The notes: a model not told the origin generated them from the letters alone. 33,069 nucleotides of DNA from Limosilactobacillus alvi (GCF_016900115.1 NZ_JACJJQ010000023.1:1-33069), one strand, 5' to 3'; positions 7,459 through 17,536 are shown, counted from the first letter of the stretch. Numbers and translations: made by a program.

Positions 7459-8801
7459 TGATCACTAATCCCCCTTAACATTGGTTGAAATTTCAACCGG
7501 GTTTCCGCGCGCTCTTTTTCTGGTACTGAAGCGGCGACAATCCCGCAACCAGCGTATAAGTAGCCAGCGTTTTGGTGAAAGACGCCTGACCGAAGGCCTA
7601 CCGCAAATTCACCTTCGTCATGGATCAAGTCTAACCATCCAATCGGGCCACCATACATCCCCCGGCCAACTTCTTCTTCACTTGCAAGCCATGCGATTGC
7701 GGTTGCCCGAGGCTCTCCTCCTAAAGCGGGTGTCGGATGGAGTGCTTTCACAACAGATAGAAGCGATTTATTTGGCAGTCGCTTCCCCATAATTGGATGG
7801 TAAATATGTTGAATATCATGATTCTTCAAAAGTTGGGCGGGACCAACCTCTACAGTCTGAACAAAAGGCTTAAGCGATTGTTTAATCCGATCGACAACAA
7901 TTTGATGTTCATACTGATTCTTAGCATCGTTGAGTAGCTGGTTACCGAGTTTGATATCTTCGATCGTCGTCTGCCCGCGTCCAATTGAACCAGCTACACT
8001 GGCCGTGGCAAATTTTTCTCCGGTCCCTTGAATCAACCGTTCGGGAGTCGCCCCAATAAAGAAGGTTTCGCCATCTTCGACCAGAAAATGATAAGTGTTT
8101 GCTTGCTGATTTATTAGCCGGCCTAAAATCGTTGCTGAATTAAAAGCCTTTTCCCCCGTAACCTTTAATTGGCGGGCCAAAACCACTTTTTTCATTTCCC
8201 CAATTTTAATTTGGGCAACACTTCTTTTAACCAAAGCTAACCACTTTGTAACGGCAAGTTCTTCACCCTTAATTGGTTGAGCAACTTCAGTGATTGGCTT
8301 TTGTTCCAGGATCACCTTAATTTGTGCTTGTAAATGCTGTAATTGGACCGCTAAATTGGCTTTCGAAATGGTTGTTAGGACAACTTGCGCCTTCTTGGCG
8401 GAAAGGATAAATAAAATCTGCGGTAGCATAAAGTAACCATTTTCCAACCGATGCCATACCGAAGTTGGCTGATCCTTTAAATTAAAGGCAAACCCTCCTA
8501 ATAACCGTGGGGATTGCCCATTAATTGGTGTGAGGTTAAGCCAGTTTGCCCTAAAATTCATTTGAAATGCTTGGATCTTTTCAATACTACAATTGTAAAA
8601 TTGTTTTAAAGGTAGTAAACCAATCAAGGTTTGTTGTCCATCATTGGTTTGCCAAAAACTTCGTTGTCCTTGATAGGCAGCTGTCTTTTGGAAAAGCTTA
8701 AAAGGATCTTGAGGTGAAAGGTCATAAGCATAAGAAACATACTTTCCCCGACTAGCTTGCAGTTGGTCTGGAGTTAATTTAATGATTGAAGTTGGTTCCA
8801 T
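7443..8801 (-). CDS. menF: Isochorismate synthase MenF
   Basis: Chorismate-using enzyme that makes isochorismate for MenD. The C-terminal half carries the family signature: KKVVLARQL, FIGATPERL, HPTPALGGEPR, and GRGMYGGPIGW followed by FAVGLRSG. I place the start at ATG 8801 (452 residues) rather than the ATG two codons earlier, because AAAGGA lies 8 nt from the former and only 2 nt from the latter. The gene begins directly behind the rpoD terminator hairpin with no room for a separate promoter, which suggests expression by read-through. Anthranilate or salicylate synthases are relatives, but the menD/menH neighbours favour MenF. Confidence 0.92.
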   Translation of the reverse strand: MEPTSIIKLTPDQLQASRGKYVSYAYDLSPQDPFKLFQKTAAYQGQRSFWQTNDGQQTLIGLLPLKQFYNCSIEKIQAFQMNFRANWLNLTPINGQSPRLLGGFAFNLKDQPTSVWHRLENGYFMLPQILFILSAKKAQVVLTTISKANLAVQLQHLQAQIKVILEQKPITEVAQPIKGEELAVTKWLALVKRSVAQIKIGEMKKVVLARQLKVTGEKAFNSATILGRLINQQANTYHFLVEDGETFFIGATPERLIQGTGEKFATASVAGSIGRGQTTIEDIKLGNQLLNDAKNQYEHQIVVDRIKQSLKPFVQTVEVGPAQLLKNHDIQHIYHPIMGKRLPNKSLLSVVKALHPTPALGGEPRATAIAWLASEEEVGRGMYGGPIGWLDLIHDEGEFAVGLRSGVFHQNAGYLYAGCGIVAASVPEKERAETRLKFQPMLRGISDQWILK

Positions 8802-8820
8802 TTTCATCGTCCTTTTTGAA

Positions 8821-8860
8821 TAAAAAAGAAGGCAGGAAGAAACCGTCGCTTCTTTCTGCC
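8821..8860 (-). terminator. Terminator of dnaG-rpoD
   Basis: GGCAGAAAGAAG and CTTCCTGCC-type arms (8831-8860) form a stem with a short loop. On the minus strand it is followed by TTCTTTTTTA. It sits 18 bp after the rpoD stop and just before menF. Confidence 0.85.
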
Positions 8861-8877
8861 CTCCCTAAATTAACGAT

Positions 8878-10026
8878 CTATTCTAAGAAATCCTTTAATT
8901 GCTTGGACCGTGATGGATGCCGTAGCTTCCGCAAAGCCTTGGCTTCAATTTGCCGGATTCGTTCCCGAGTAACCCCGAAAACTTTACCTACTTCTTCCAA
9001 GGTGCGGGTCCGACCATCATCCAACCCAAACCGGAGCCGAAGGACATTTTCTTCCCGGTCAGTTAAAGTGTCCAAGACGTTTTCCAGTTGCTTTTTCATC
9101 ATTTCATAAGCTGCATGGTCCGCTGGACTAGTGGCATCGTGATCTTCAATGAAATCGCCTAAGTGAGAATCATCTTCTTCACCAATTGGGGTTTCCAAAG
9201 AAACCGGTTCTTGAGCAATCTTTAAGATATCGCGAACCTTCTTGGTTGGCATGTCCATTTCAGCCCCAATTTCTTCAGGAAGAGGCTCCCGACCAAGGTC
9301 TTGTAGAAGTTGCCGCTGAATCCGGATTAACTTATTGATAGTTTCAACCATGTGAACTGGAATCCGAATCGTCCGCGCTTGGTCAGCAATTGCCCGGGTA
9401 ATTGCTTGCCGAATCCACCAGGTTGCATAAGTTGAGAACTTAAACCCTTTCCGGTAATCAAACTTTTCAACGGCCTTCATCAGCCCCATATTACCTTCTT
9501 GAATTAAGTCAAGAAATTGCATTCCGCGACCAACATACCGCTTAGCAATTGAAACCACTAACCGTAAGTTAGCTTCAGCTAATTCCTGTTTAGCAACTTC
9601 GTCTCCCTTTTCAATTCGCAAAGCTAAAGCAACTTCTTCGTCCGCTGTTAAAAGGTTAACCCGCCCAATTTCTTTCAGGTACATCCGCACTGGGTCATTA
9701 ATCTTAACCCCGGTTGGCGCTGACGTATCTTTATCTTTTAAAGCCTTGTTAGATAATTTTTCAGTTGCCTTTAAGGCACGCGGATCTGGATCACCGTTTT
9801 CATCAACAACACTAATCCCAGCATCTTCCACGTTTTGCATTAAATTATCCATTCCGTCAGCGTTCAACCCAAACGGTGTCGCGATTTGATCAGTTAATTC
9901 ATCATATTCGATCTCTTTTTTTCGCTTATATGTCCGGATTAACTTCCCCACAGCCTTATCATATTCCGCTTGGTTAAAGTTTTCCAGGTTCGAAATTACA
10001 AGATCTTTTTTCGTATTTTTTACCAT
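8878..10026 (-). CDS. rpoD: Primary sigma factor RpoD (SigA)
   Basis: Housekeeping sigma factor of RNA polymerase. Region 1.2 begins at [11 protein letters not shown]. Region 2 contains [20 protein letters not shown] and [20 protein letters not shown] (-10 recognition and melting). Region 3 follows from [14 protein letters not shown]. Region 4.2 ends with [20 protein letters not shown] (-35 recognition). At 382 residues with a short acidic N-terminus it is the compact Gram-positive type. Its start is 2 nt after the dnaG stop, and the GAGGAG Shine-Dalgarno is inside the end of dnaG, so the two are coupled. Confidence 0.98.
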   Translation of the reverse strand: MVKNTKKDLVISNLENFNQAEYDKAVGKLIRTYKRKKEIEYDELTDQIATPFGLNADGMDNLMQNVEDAGISVVDENGDPDPRALKATEKLSNKALKDKDTSAPTGVKINDPVRMYLKEIGRVNLLTADEEVALALRIEKGDEVAKQELAEANLRLVVSIAKRYVGRGMQFLDLIQEGNMGLMKAVEKFDYRKGFKFSTYATWWIRQAITRAIADQARTIRIPVHMVETINKLIRIQRQLLQDLGREPLPEEIGAEMDMPTKKVRDILKIAQEPVSLETPIGEEDDSHLGDFIEDHDATSPADHAAYEMMKKQLENVLDTLTDREENVLRLRFGLDDGRTRTLEEVGKVFGVTRERIRQIEAKALRKLRHPSRSKQLKDFLE

Positions 10027-10028
10027 TA

Positions 10029-11921
10029 TTAATTAATCTCCTCCGTCTTCATTGATTGCTGACGTTGATAGAGTTGTACCAACTCGGTTGTAAGACGTAC
10101 TAATTGGTCGGTATCCCCAATCATACTTGCTTCGTTTATTGCCGCCTGAGTTTCCTCAATCTTTTGAGCCAACGGGAATTCCTGATCCAGAACAAATAGG
10201 CAATCCTTCACAACTTGTTGTTTCTCTTCCTCATTCACCAATTGCTTTTCAACCTGACCCAATAACGTTTGCGCTGCCGGCTCTAGTCGATCCATCACCG
10301 CTGCAACATCAAACTTTTCTTGATCACTAAAATAATCTTTAATTACTTCATATAAGTGCTGGTAACTAGCCTGTGGAAACCGGAACTCAAGCCGAGCATC
10401 AAGTTGGTAACGGATATCTTGATCACTACAATAATATTTTAACAATATTTGTGCTGCACGATCAGTTTTCGAAAGGGGTTGGGTAACCGGTGGCTGATTG
10501 CTAATAATTACTTTTTCTGGTGCCGGTGGCGGGTCAAAGCCATGCGGTATTTCACCATTATCTTCAATCGGGGGTGGTGTAACTACTTGAGGTTGCGGCA
10601 ATTCAGCCAATTGTCGTTCTAAGCTTCCCTGATCAAGGCCAAACTCAGTCGCTAACTTTTTAAGATAAACACTTTGACCAAGGGGATCGGGAATTACACG
10701 AATAACTTGTAAAGCAGCTTTTAAATAAGCAATTAAATCACTCTGTTTTTTCAAGTTCAGTCCATTCCGCAGGTAGCTAAGGCGGAAATCAACCGGGGTT
10801 TCCTCTCGGTGCTCCATATAGTCCTGAAATTTAATTGCTCCATACTTTTGGACGTATTCGTCCGGGTCCAATCCAGCCGGCAACTGAACAACGCGTAAAT
10901 TTAAATTTGGAGCCGTATCTTCAACTAACTTAAGGGCCCGGTCAATTGCCGCCTGTCCGGCTTCATCCCCGTCATAGGCAATATTAAGCTGTTTTACCTG
11001 GCGAGCAATAATCTGGACCTGTTCGCTGGTAAAACTTGTCCCCATTGAAGCAATTCCCGTTTTAACTCCGGCACCATAAGCAGAAATTACATCCATGAAA
11101 CCTTCAAACAAGGTTAAATGACCAACTTCTCGGGCGGCCTCCCGGGCTAAATTTAAATTAAAAAGGGTCCGGCGTTTGTTAAAGATGTCTGTTTCCGGAC
11201 TATTTAAATACTTTGGTGTATTAGCCGATGCCTTTTTTCCAAAAATTCGACCAGAGAAGGCAATAACTTGGCCATGACTGTCCTTAATCGGATACATTAC
11301 CCGTCCATGGAAACGGTCCCTTAGTTGGCCATCATGCCGTTCAACAAATAAACCTGACTTACGAAGTAATTGATAGTCAAAACCAGCCTTTTGCGCATAT
11401 TCATGCAATATTTGCTTATCCGCACCTAGATCAGGGGCATAACCAAGCTCAAATTGGTTAATCAAATCAACCGTCATTCCCCGCTGAGTTAAGTACTGCA
11501 AAGCAAGTTTACCAGCTGGGGTATTAACTAAGACATGATGATAAAGCTTGGTTGCTTCAGCATGGATCTTTAACAGCTGGGCTTGTTCCGGATTTGCTGG
11601 AGTGGCTTGAGGATGTCCTTGGTACTCCTGCGGCAGTTGAAAGTTAGCAAATTTAGCAACCTCCTCAACTGCCTCCGGAAAGCTTAAATGGTGATATTGT
11701 TGCAAGAAACTAAAAACATTTCCACTCCGGTGACAAGAAAAGCAATAGAAAAATTGTTTTTCAGGGTTAACCGAAAAGGACGGGGTATTATCTTGATGGA
11801 ACGGACAATGACCCACCAAATTTTTCCCTTGCTTTTGTAATTGAACATCTTGACCAATTACATCCGCAATATTAACGGCGCTCCGAATCCGATTAATTAA
11901 CTCCTCTGGGATCTTTGGCAT
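10029..11921 (-). CDS. dnaG: DNA primase DnaG
   Basis: Makes RNA primers at the replication fork in association with the DnaB-type helicase. The N-terminal zinc site is complete (C39, H42, C60, C63 in a CHC2 arrangement). The Toprim core follows with E273 in LFEGFMD and D317/D319 in AYDGDE. A proline-rich linker around residues 440-470 leads to the helicase-interacting C-terminal domain. Length 630 residues is normal. A run of six G residues serves as Shine-Dalgarno. First gene of dnaG-rpoD, the remnant of the macromolecular-synthesis operon. Confidence 0.97.
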   Translation of the reverse strand: MPKIPEELINRIRSAVNIADVIGQDVQLQKQGKNLVGHCPFHQDNTPSFSVNPEKQFFYCFSCHRSGNVFSFLQQYHHLSFPEAVEEVAKFANFQLPQEYQGHPQATPANPEQAQLLKIHAEATKLYHHVLVNTPAGKLALQYLTQRGMTVDLINQFELGYAPDLGADKQILHEYAQKAGFDYQLLRKSGLFVERHDGQLRDRFHGRVMYPIKDSHGQVIAFSGRIFGKKASANTPKYLNSPETDIFNKRRTLFNLNLAREAAREVGHLTLFEGFMDVISAYGAGVKTGIASMGTSFTSEQVQIIARQVKQLNIAYDGDEAGQAAIDRALKLVEDTAPNLNLRVVQLPAGLDPDEYVQKYGAIKFQDYMEHREETPVDFRLSYLRNGLNLKKQSDLIAYLKAALQVIRVIPDPLGQSVYLKKLATEFGLDQGSLERQLAELPQPQVVTPPPIEDNGEIPHGFDPPPAPEKVIISNQPPVTQPLSKTDRAAQILLKYYCSDQDIRYQLDARLEFRFPQASYQHLYEVIKDYFSDQEKFDVAAVMDRLEPAAQTLLGQVEKQLVNEEEKQQVVKDCLFVLDQEFPLAQKIEETQAAINEASMIGDTDQLVRLTTELVQLYQRQQSMKTEEIN

Positions 11922-11953
11922 TCAGTAACCCCCCGTTAATGCAACATAGTTAC

Positions 11954-11987
11954 GAAAGGTCGCTCCCGAAATGGAATGCGACCTTTC
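11954..11987 (-). terminator. Hairpin in the dnaG leader
   Basis: GAAAGGTCGC pairs perfectly with GCGACCTTTC over 10 bp around a 14-nt loop. On the minus strand only CGTAACTATG follows, so there is no good U-tract; the plus strand has TTTT after it. It lies between the likely dnaG promoter and the dnaG start, so it is either an end point for glyS transcripts or an attenuating structure in the dnaG leader. Confidence 0.55.
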
Positions 11988-12018
11988 TTTTAAACACTAC
12001 CTAATAATACTAGTATAC

Positions 12019-12046
12019 ATTTTAACATAAAATAAATAAAACACAA
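12019..12046 (-). promoter_or_regulatory. Likely promoter of dnaG-rpoD
   Basis: The minus strand reads TTGTGT (12041-12046), 16 bp, then TAAAAT (12019-12024) with a TGn extension directly before it. It lies in the AT-rich gap after glyS and would give a leader of about 90 nt. Confidence 0.55.
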
Positions 12047-12069
12047 GCAAAGTTAACTTTTTAATTTTA

Positions 12070-14139
12070 CTACTTCACAATCAACTGGTCTAAGTTTCCT
12101 AAGCGCCCCGTTAAGTCAGCTAAGGTTACAAGTTGCGCTAATCGGTTATTCTTAATTGTTTCGTCCTTGTCCATAATCATATTTTCATCAAAGTAATTAG
12201 TGATGACTGGCTCTAAACTTAACAGTTGTGATAATAAATCAGCCAGACTTAATTGATTAGCTTGGCTTGCTAAGGCAGTCACAGCAGCGTGTAACTTTCC
12301 TTCAGATGGATTAACAAACTTATTTTCATCAACCATTGTTGGCAAGTTAGCCGGTGCCTTCTTTGCAATCCGAATTACCCGGGTTAGGGCTTCAATTTGA
12401 TCCTTGAAACCTTCATCATCTTGGTGTTGTGCCAATAACTTAGCGGCCGCTACGATGTTTACTGGATCGGCAACCTTAGTATCCGTAGCAGCATCAATTA
12501 CGTCATGCCGAAGTGCTTCATCACTCAGCAATTGTTTTACCCGGTCTAAGAAGAAAGTCCGAACCTGATCGGAATTCTTAGTGTAATCAAAAGTCAGCTT
12601 TTGAGCACTAACTGCTTTGGCGGCTGGGCCTTGGAAATTGAGAATTGGTAAGTGCCAGCCTTGAGCAAGTAAAATCCGCATAATGCCGGCTGCTTGCCGC
12701 CGTAAAGCATACGGATCATTTGAACCCGATGGGATTAAGCCAACCGCAAAGAAACTATAAATTGAATCTAATTTGTCGGCAATCGCCAAGAGCGCACCTA
12801 GCTTACTGGTTGGCAATTCTCCTTCGGCCGAAATTGGCAAGTAGTGTTCCCGAATTGCTTGGGCAACAGTTGCCTTTTCGCCAGCCAAGTTAGCGTAAAT
12901 TTCACCCATTACCCCTTGCAATTCGGCAAATTCACCGACCATTTGGGTTGTTAAGTCAAACTTGTAAATTTCACTGGCTCGCTTAAGGTCAGCTAATTCG
13001 TTTGCCGTAAAACCAAGCTTTTGACCGAGAATTTGGGCTAAGGCACCAGTCCGGGCCATCTTTTGGGCCATTGAACTAATTTGGTCATGGAAGCTAACTT
13101 TTTGGAGCCGTTCTACATATTGATCAATACTAATCTTTTGATCTTCTTCATAGAAGAACTTAGCATCTTCAAGTCGCGGTACTAAGACCCGTTCGTTCCC
13201 TTTAATCACATTGTCAAGGTGTTCTGCATTCCCATTGCGAACCGAAATAAAGTGCGGTAGTAACTTACCTTCATGATCGCGAACACAGAAGAACCGCTGA
13301 TTGTCGCGCATGGAAGTAATTAGAACTTCCTCGGGAAGAACGAGGTATTTTTCATCAAAAGCTCCGGCAAAAGCGGTTGGCCATTCAACTAAGTTGTTGA
13401 CCTCTTCCAAAAGATCAAGATCTTCATCAAGGACCCAGTTATTAGCCGCAACTAACTTTTGAATTTGTTCTTGAATCAAGGCCTTCCGCTTAGCTTGGTC
13501 AGCAATAACAAAGTCAGCCTTGAGGGTAGCTTCATAATCGGTTGCAGTCTTCAATTCAACGTCATGGCCTAAGAAGCGATGACCTCGGGTTTGCCGTCCT
13601 GCTTTAACATCCAAGATTGAAAATGGCACCACTTCATCATCCAAGAGGGATACTAACCAGCGAATTGGGCGGATAAATTGTAAATTGTGCCGACCCCACT
13701 TCATTAAAGTTGGGAAGTTCATGGCAGTAATTACGTCTGGTAAAGCCGTTAAGACTTCTGCAACCGGCTTCCCGCTAACATGTTTATTTACAAAAACATA
13801 TTCAACGCCCTTAACTGCTTTAAATTCAATGTCGTCGACCGTGACACCTTGCCCGCGGGTAAAGCCTTGAGCGGCCTTGGTCCAATTACCATCAGCGTCT
13901 TGGGCAATCTTCTTTGCGGGACCTTTTACTTCTTCATCAATATCTGGTTGCTTGTCAGCCAAGCCAGAAATCAAAAGGGCTAACCGCCGGGGAGTAGCGA
14001 ATTCCTTGATTGTATCAAAATCAATTCGTTCTTCCTTTAGAAAATCGGCAACCCGCCGGTGCAATTGCGCAATACTTTTCGTTACCACGTGAGCTGGCAT
14101 TTCTTCAACGCCAACTTCTAATAAATATGAATGCGTCAT
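12070..14139 (-). CDS. glyS: Glycyl-tRNA synthetase beta subunit
   Basis: Large subunit of the bacterial alpha2-beta2 glycyl-tRNA synthetase, involved in tRNA binding and in supporting activity of the alpha subunit. The start THSYLLEVGVEEMPAHVV, the block FATPRRLALLISGL, RPIRWLVSLLD and VEWPTAFAGAFDEKYLVLP are typical. SNDPYALRRQAAGIMRIL marks the HD-like region, followed by the DALR-type C-terminal domain. 689 residues is full length. The ATG overlaps the glyQ stop by one base (TAATG), so translation is coupled. Confidence 0.97.
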   Translation of the reverse strand: MTHSYLLEVGVEEMPAHVVTKSIAQLHRRVADFLKEERIDFDTIKEFATPRRLALLISGLADKQPDIDEEVKGPAKKIAQDADGNWTKAAQGFTRGQGVTVDDIEFKAVKGVEYVFVNKHVSGKPVAEVLTALPDVITAMNFPTLMKWGRHNLQFIRPIRWLVSLLDDEVVPFSILDVKAGRQTRGHRFLGHDVELKTATDYEATLKADFVIADQAKRKALIQEQIQKLVAANNWVLDEDLDLLEEVNNLVEWPTAFAGAFDEKYLVLPEEVLITSMRDNQRFFCVRDHEGKLLPHFISVRNGNAEHLDNVIKGNERVLVPRLEDAKFFYEEDQKISIDQYVERLQKVSFHDQISSMAQKMARTGALAQILGQKLGFTANELADLKRASEIYKFDLTTQMVGEFAELQGVMGEIYANLAGEKATVAQAIREHYLPISAEGELPTSKLGALLAIADKLDSIYSFFAVGLIPSGSNDPYALRRQAAGIMRILLAQGWHLPILNFQGPAAKAVSAQKLTFDYTKNSDQVRTFFLDRVKQLLSDEALRHDVIDAATDTKVADPVNIVAAAKLLAQHQDDEGFKDQIEALTRVIRIAKKAPANLPTMVDENKFVNPSEGKLHAAVTALASQANQLSLADLLSQLLSLEPVITNYFDENMIMDKDETIKNNRLAQLVTLADLTGRLGNLDQLIVK

Positions 14140-15113
14140 TACTTTTCCCCTTTCTTTGCTCGTTTAGCTGCTCGAGCAGCTGCCTTCTCGGCTGCTTTGG
14201 TATACTTTGCAACCACTGCTTGCCGTTCCTTTTCATCATGAATTAATGGGAAGCCTAACTTCCGCCGTTCTTCAACAAAGGCCTTAGCAATCATTTTGGC
14301 CATAATCCGAATCCGATGAAGATAGCCAGCCCGTTCCGTAACGGAAACCGCTCCTCTAGCATCTAACAGGTTGAAGGTGTGGCTACACTTCAAAACATAG
14401 TCGTAGGCAGGGTGAATCAAACCGAGCTTAATCAAGCGTTTGGCTTCACTTTCAAAATTGTCAAAGTCCTTTAAGAGCATTTCTTGGTTGCTTTCTTCAA
14501 AAGCATACTTAGAGTGTTCATATTCTGGTTCCTTAAAGATATCACCATAAAGGACGCCGTCCGACCATTCCAAATCATAAACGGAATTAACGTTTTGAAT
14601 GTATTCAGCTAACCGTTCCAAACCATAGGTAACTTCGGCAGCTACTGGATCCATTTGCAGTTCTCCAACCACTTGGAAGTAGGTAAACTGGGTAACTTCC
14701 ATTCCATCAAGCCAAACTTCCCAACCGACACCAGCACAACCCATTGAGGGGTTTTCCCAGTTGTCTTCAACAAAACGAATATCGTGTTCCAATGGTTCAA
14801 TACCGAGTTGCCGCAAACTCCCAAGGTAAAGTTCTTGGATGTTGTCTGGCGATGGCTTCATTAAAACTTGGAATTGGTGGTGTTGATATAACCGGTTAGG
14901 ATTTTCACCGTACCGCCCATCAGCAGGCCGCCGGGATGGTTCAACATAAGCAGCGTTCCATGGTTCTGGTCCGATTGCCCGTAAGAAGGTATACGGGCTC
15001 ATCGTCCCTGCCCCCTTCTCGTTATCATACGCTTGCATCAACATACATCCTTGATCCGCCCAATATTTTTCCAAGGTGAAAATAATTTCTTGGACCGTCA
15101 TTTTTTTGGCCAT
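14139..15113 (-). CDS. glyQ: Glycyl-tRNA synthetase alpha subunit
   Basis: Catalytic class II subunit. It shows the start [19 protein letters not shown], the characteristic [37 protein letters not shown], and the active-site region [18 protein letters not shown]. The C-terminus is a lysine/alanine-rich tail ([18 protein letters not shown]), which makes it 324 residues, a little longer than the roughly 300 common in the family. AAAGGAG precedes the ATG. Expression is controlled by the T-box leader directly upstream, so glyQS should rise when uncharged tRNA-Gly accumulates. Confidence 0.97.
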   Translation of the reverse strand: MAKKMTVQEIIFTLEKYWADQGCMLMQAYDNEKGAGTMSPYTFLRAIGPEPWNAAYVEPSRRPADGRYGENPNRLYQHHQFQVLMKPSPDNIQELYLGSLRQLGIEPLEHDIRFVEDNWENPSMGCAGVGWEVWLDGMEVTQFTYFQVVGELQMDPVAAEVTYGLERLAEYIQNVNSVYDLEWSDGVLYGDIFKEPEYEHSKYAFEESNQEMLLKDFDNFESEAKRLIKLGLIHPAYDYVLKCSHTFNLLDARGAVSVTERAGYLHRIRIMAKMIAKAFVEERRKLGFPLIHDEKERQAVVAKYTKAAEKAAARAAKRAKKGEK

Positions 15114-15120
15114 GCTGTTT

Positions 15121-15351
15121 CTCCTTTCAGATCCTGTTGGTGAAAATTTAAAAATCCCTGTAGCTACGGTTAACCCATAACTACAGGGACGATTACTCGC
15201 GGTTCCACCCTGTTTTTTTGCTTAAATGCAAAACAACTTAATTTCATGATTGCTCCGGGTGCTCCGAAAATTGTGTAGGCTTCCACCATTTCCTACTCGC
15301 TAAAGTAATTTTCTTTTTCCCATCATCGCCAACAGTTATTTAAATTATACG
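15121..15351 (-). promoter_or_regulatory. T-box riboswitch of glyQS
   Basis: The minus strand carries the conserved T-box GGGTGGAACCGCG (15198-15210). It is followed by a terminator hairpin with CTACAGGGA (15181-15189 on plus) pairing with TCCCTGTAG (15155-15163), then TTTTTAAATTTT. Upstream, GCGAGTAGG...GGTGGAAGCC matches the conserved distal part of Stem I. No stem between Stem I and the antiterminator is obvious, consistent with the short glycine class. A GGA triplet at 15263-15265 is a possible glycine specifier; I am unsure of it. Confidence 0.92.
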
Positions 15352-15357
15352 ATGTTA

Positions 15358-15386
15358 ATAGTACCCGTGTCCGGCTGGAAAGTCAA
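15358..15386 (-). promoter_or_regulatory. Promoter of the glyQS T-box leader
   Basis: TTGACT (15381-15386), 17 bp, then TACTAT (15358-15363). A second possibility is CGGACA (15368-15373), 18 bp, and a perfect TATAAT (15344-15349). Both would start transcription just before the T-box Stem I. Confidence 0.6.
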
Positions 15387-15422
15387 TTCTTCCCGGAATA
15401 TAAAACGGTTTCAGAGTTAATT

Positions 15423-16211
15423 TTATTTTGAATCACGGGGTGGTAGTGACAATTGATCTTGCCAAGTCATCAATGAATCAATAAAATGTTTGCTCTTTAA
15501 GCGAAGACCGACTTGGTCAGTATAGACTTGATCGAGTGCCTGGCGAAGGCCCCGGCGTGTCGCTTGATCAACTTTAACGTTAGCAACTTTTTGTAAATTA
15601 AGGTGGGCAAACATCCGTAGATAATTAACGGTTTTGCGATCTAAATGTAATCGATGCGGATCCTTTGACCAATGCTGTTGACAAAGGACACCCCCCAGTG
15701 CTTCGGAATAATCTAAGGGTAAATCTTGTCGTCCACAAATCACGCACCCATCCCAAATTGGGGCCACCCCAAACCGGCCGAGCAGTTGCACTTCCAGGAC
15801 ATTCACAATTACTTGGGAATCCATTCCAGCTTCGATTAATTTTAAGGCCGTTAAAACCTGATCATACCAAGCACCAATTGCTCGGCCTTCTTCAAAAGCA
15901 ACACCAACTAAATCAAGGAGGTAAGTTGCATATGCATTGGCCTCAAGATTGGGGCCGATGCGTTTAAACTGGTGTGTCTCCTTAGCCGCAACTAGATATG
16001 AGAGTTCACCGGCTTCCAGCCAGCCAACATAAGTACCGTACGAAAAAGGCAGGAGGGCAGAAGCAATCTTAGATCCCTTTCGGCGGCCTCCACGAACAAA
16101 GAACATTGTTGGCCCAAGCTTTCGGGTTAAAAATTTAACTAACAAATCGTGTTCGCGATAATCACGCCGAAATAAAATTAAACCTTCGAAATCCGTATTT
16201 ATGCGAGCCAC
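15423..16211 (-). CDS. recO: DNA repair protein RecO
   Basis: Recombination mediator that helps load RecA on SSB-covered single-stranded DNA in the RecFOR pathway. The N-terminal OB-fold is recognisable from FEGLILFRRDYREHDLLVKFLTRKLG, followed by the basic VRGGRRKGSK. A zinc-site region near residue 157 reads CVICGRQDLPLDYSEALGGV with a further cysteine after it. 262 residues is typical. The start is GTG at 16211 with AAGGAG upstream. It begins 11 bp after era, at the end of the phoH-ybeY-dgkA-era-recO string. Confidence 0.95.
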   Translation of the reverse strand: MARINTDFEGLILFRRDYREHDLLVKFLTRKLGPTMFFVRGGRRKGSKIASALLPFSYGTYVGWLEAGELSYLVAAKETHQFKRIGPNLEANAYATYLLDLVGVAFEEGRAIGAWYDQVLTALKLIEAGMDSQVIVNVLEVQLLGRFGVAPIWDGCVICGRQDLPLDYSEALGGVLCQQHWSKDPHRLHLDRKTVNYLRMFAHLNLQKVANVKVDQATRRGLRQALDQVYTDQVGLRLKSKHFIDSLMTWQDQLSLPPRDSK

Positions 16212-16222
16212 AATTATTCTCC

Positions 16223-17128
16223 TTAATAATCAGTATTTCGGTAACCGTAATCCTTTAACATCGCTGCTTTATCGCGCCAACCCGGAACAACCTTAACCCA
16301 AAGCTGGAGGTATACATGATCACCTAGAAGGTTTTCAATATCATGGCGAGCCAATTGACCAACCTTTTTGAGCATCGAACCCTTTTTACCAATGATGATT
16401 CCCTTTTGGCCAGGCCGCTCAACCACAATGTTGGCACTGATATGCACCGTGTCCTCGTTTTCCCGTTTAACCGAAGTTACATCAATCGCTACAGAATGGG
16501 GAACTTCTTGCCGCGTTAATTGGAAAACCTTCTCTCTGATCATTTCGGCAATCACAAATCGTTCCGGATGATCCGAAATCTGCTCAGCCGGATAATATTG
16601 CGGTCCTTCTGGCAACTCAGTCACCAATTCATTAATTAACTGGTTAACATTATTTCCTTGGAGAGCCGAAACCGGAATGATTCCTTTAAAATCTAGTGCT
16701 TCTTTGTATTGAGCAACTATCTTCGGTAAATCATTTGGATGAACTAAGTCAATTTTATTAACCACCAAATAAATTGGTTGGTGCACCTGTTTAAGCCGCT
16801 CAATGATAAAGTCATCCCCAGGGCCTTTCTTTTCATTTGCCGAAACCACGAAAAGTACGGCATCGACTTCATCCAAAGCTGATAAGGTTGAGCGTTCCAT
16901 AAAATCTCCCAGCTTCGTCATTGGTTTATGAACCCCTGGGGTGTCGATAAAGACGATTTGCGCGTCTTTAGAAGTATAGATTCCTTGAATTTTATTCCGG
17001 GTAGTTTGCGCAACGTCACTCATAATCGCCACTTTTTGGCCAACCACATAGTTTAGTAAAGTCGACTTCCCAACATTTGGCCGACCAATTAAGGCTACAA
17101 ATCCGGAACGAAAGTTATTTTCAGTCAT
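16223..17128 (-). CDS. era: GTPase Era
   Basis: Essential GTPase that binds the 3' end of 16S rRNA and assists 30S maturation. G1 is GRPNVGKST, the switch region follows in [10 protein letters not shown]3 is DTPG, and G4 is NKID. The C-terminal KH domain has [16 protein letters not shown] chose ATG 17128 (301 residues, MTENNFRSG) over the in-frame ATG at 17137, because AAAGGA is 8 nt from the first and abuts the second. The spacing to dgkA is short, consistent with one operon. Confidence 0.96.
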   Translation of the reverse strand: MTENNFRSGFVALIGRPNVGKSTLLNYVVGQKVAIMSDVAQTTRNKIQGIYTSKDAQIVFIDTPGVHKPMTKLGDFMERSTLSALDEVDAVLFVVSANEKKGPGDDFIIERLKQVHQPIYLVVNKIDLVHPNDLPKIVAQYKEALDFKGIIPVSALQGNNVNQLINELVTELPEGPQYYPAEQISDHPERFVIAEMIREKVFQLTRQEVPHSVAIDVTSVKRENEDTVHISANIVVERPGQKGIIIGKKGSMLKKVGQLARHDIENLLGDHVYLQLWVKVVPGWRDKAAMLKDYGYRNTDY

Positions 17129-17140
17129 TAATTTCATCCT

Positions 17141-17536
17141 TTAATTTAACAATTTAATTAGGTAGGGGGTTAGGACTAAGACGCCAATGATGACCGCTAA
17201 TCCCGCCGCTAGTAACACTAAGCCTGCGGCAACATCCTTAGCAATTTTAGCATTCGGATCAAATTTTTCACCAACAATGATATTAACAATTGCTTCAATC
17301 ACCGTATTCAAAAATTCAGCAAACCAGACCAGTGCAATTGCTAACGCAAGCCAACACCAAGCATTCAAATTAACCTGTAAAAGAAAACCCGTAATAACAA
17401 CTAAGGTCGCTGATACAAGATGGCTTCGCATGTTCCGCTCGTTTTTGATGACCGTCTTAATTCCAACGATGGCATGATAGAAAGCTTGCCCAAAATGACG
17501 GTTCTTTTGGGTTTGCCGCTTATCTGGTAAGACCAT
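17141..17536 (-). CDS. dgkA: Diacylglycerol/undecaprenol kinase (DgkA family)
   Basis: Small integral membrane kinase; Gram-positive members mainly phosphorylate undecaprenol to recycle the cell-wall lipid carrier. 131 residues with three hydrophobic helices. The signature is present as AEFLNTVIEAIVN (E74, N77, E81) and AKIAKDVAAG (K100, D101). One position is unusual: residue 85 is Asn where the family normally has Asp (E. coli D80 by hand alignment). The ATG lies inside the end of ybeY (17-bp overlap), implying coupling. Confidence 0.92.
   Translation of the reverse strand: MVLPDKRQTQKNRHFGQAFYHAIVGIKTVIKNERNMRSHLVSATLVVITGFLLQVNLNAWCWLALAIALVWFAEFLNTVIEAIVNIIVGEKFDPNAKIAKDVAAGLVLLAAGLAVIIGVLVLTPYLIKLLN

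Noticed and set aside
7481-7792. 103-codon plus-strand frame
   Set aside because: Antisense to the conserved C-terminal domain of menF; chance frame.
8786-9109. 107-codon plus-strand frame across the rpoD terminator
   Set aside because: Antisense to sigma regions 3-4 and through a terminator hairpin; no start signal.
15255-15270. Firm assignment of the glyQS T-box specifier
   Set aside because: A GGA triplet is present at a plausible place, but without an alignment I cannot fix the specifier loop; most glycine T-boxes use GGC.
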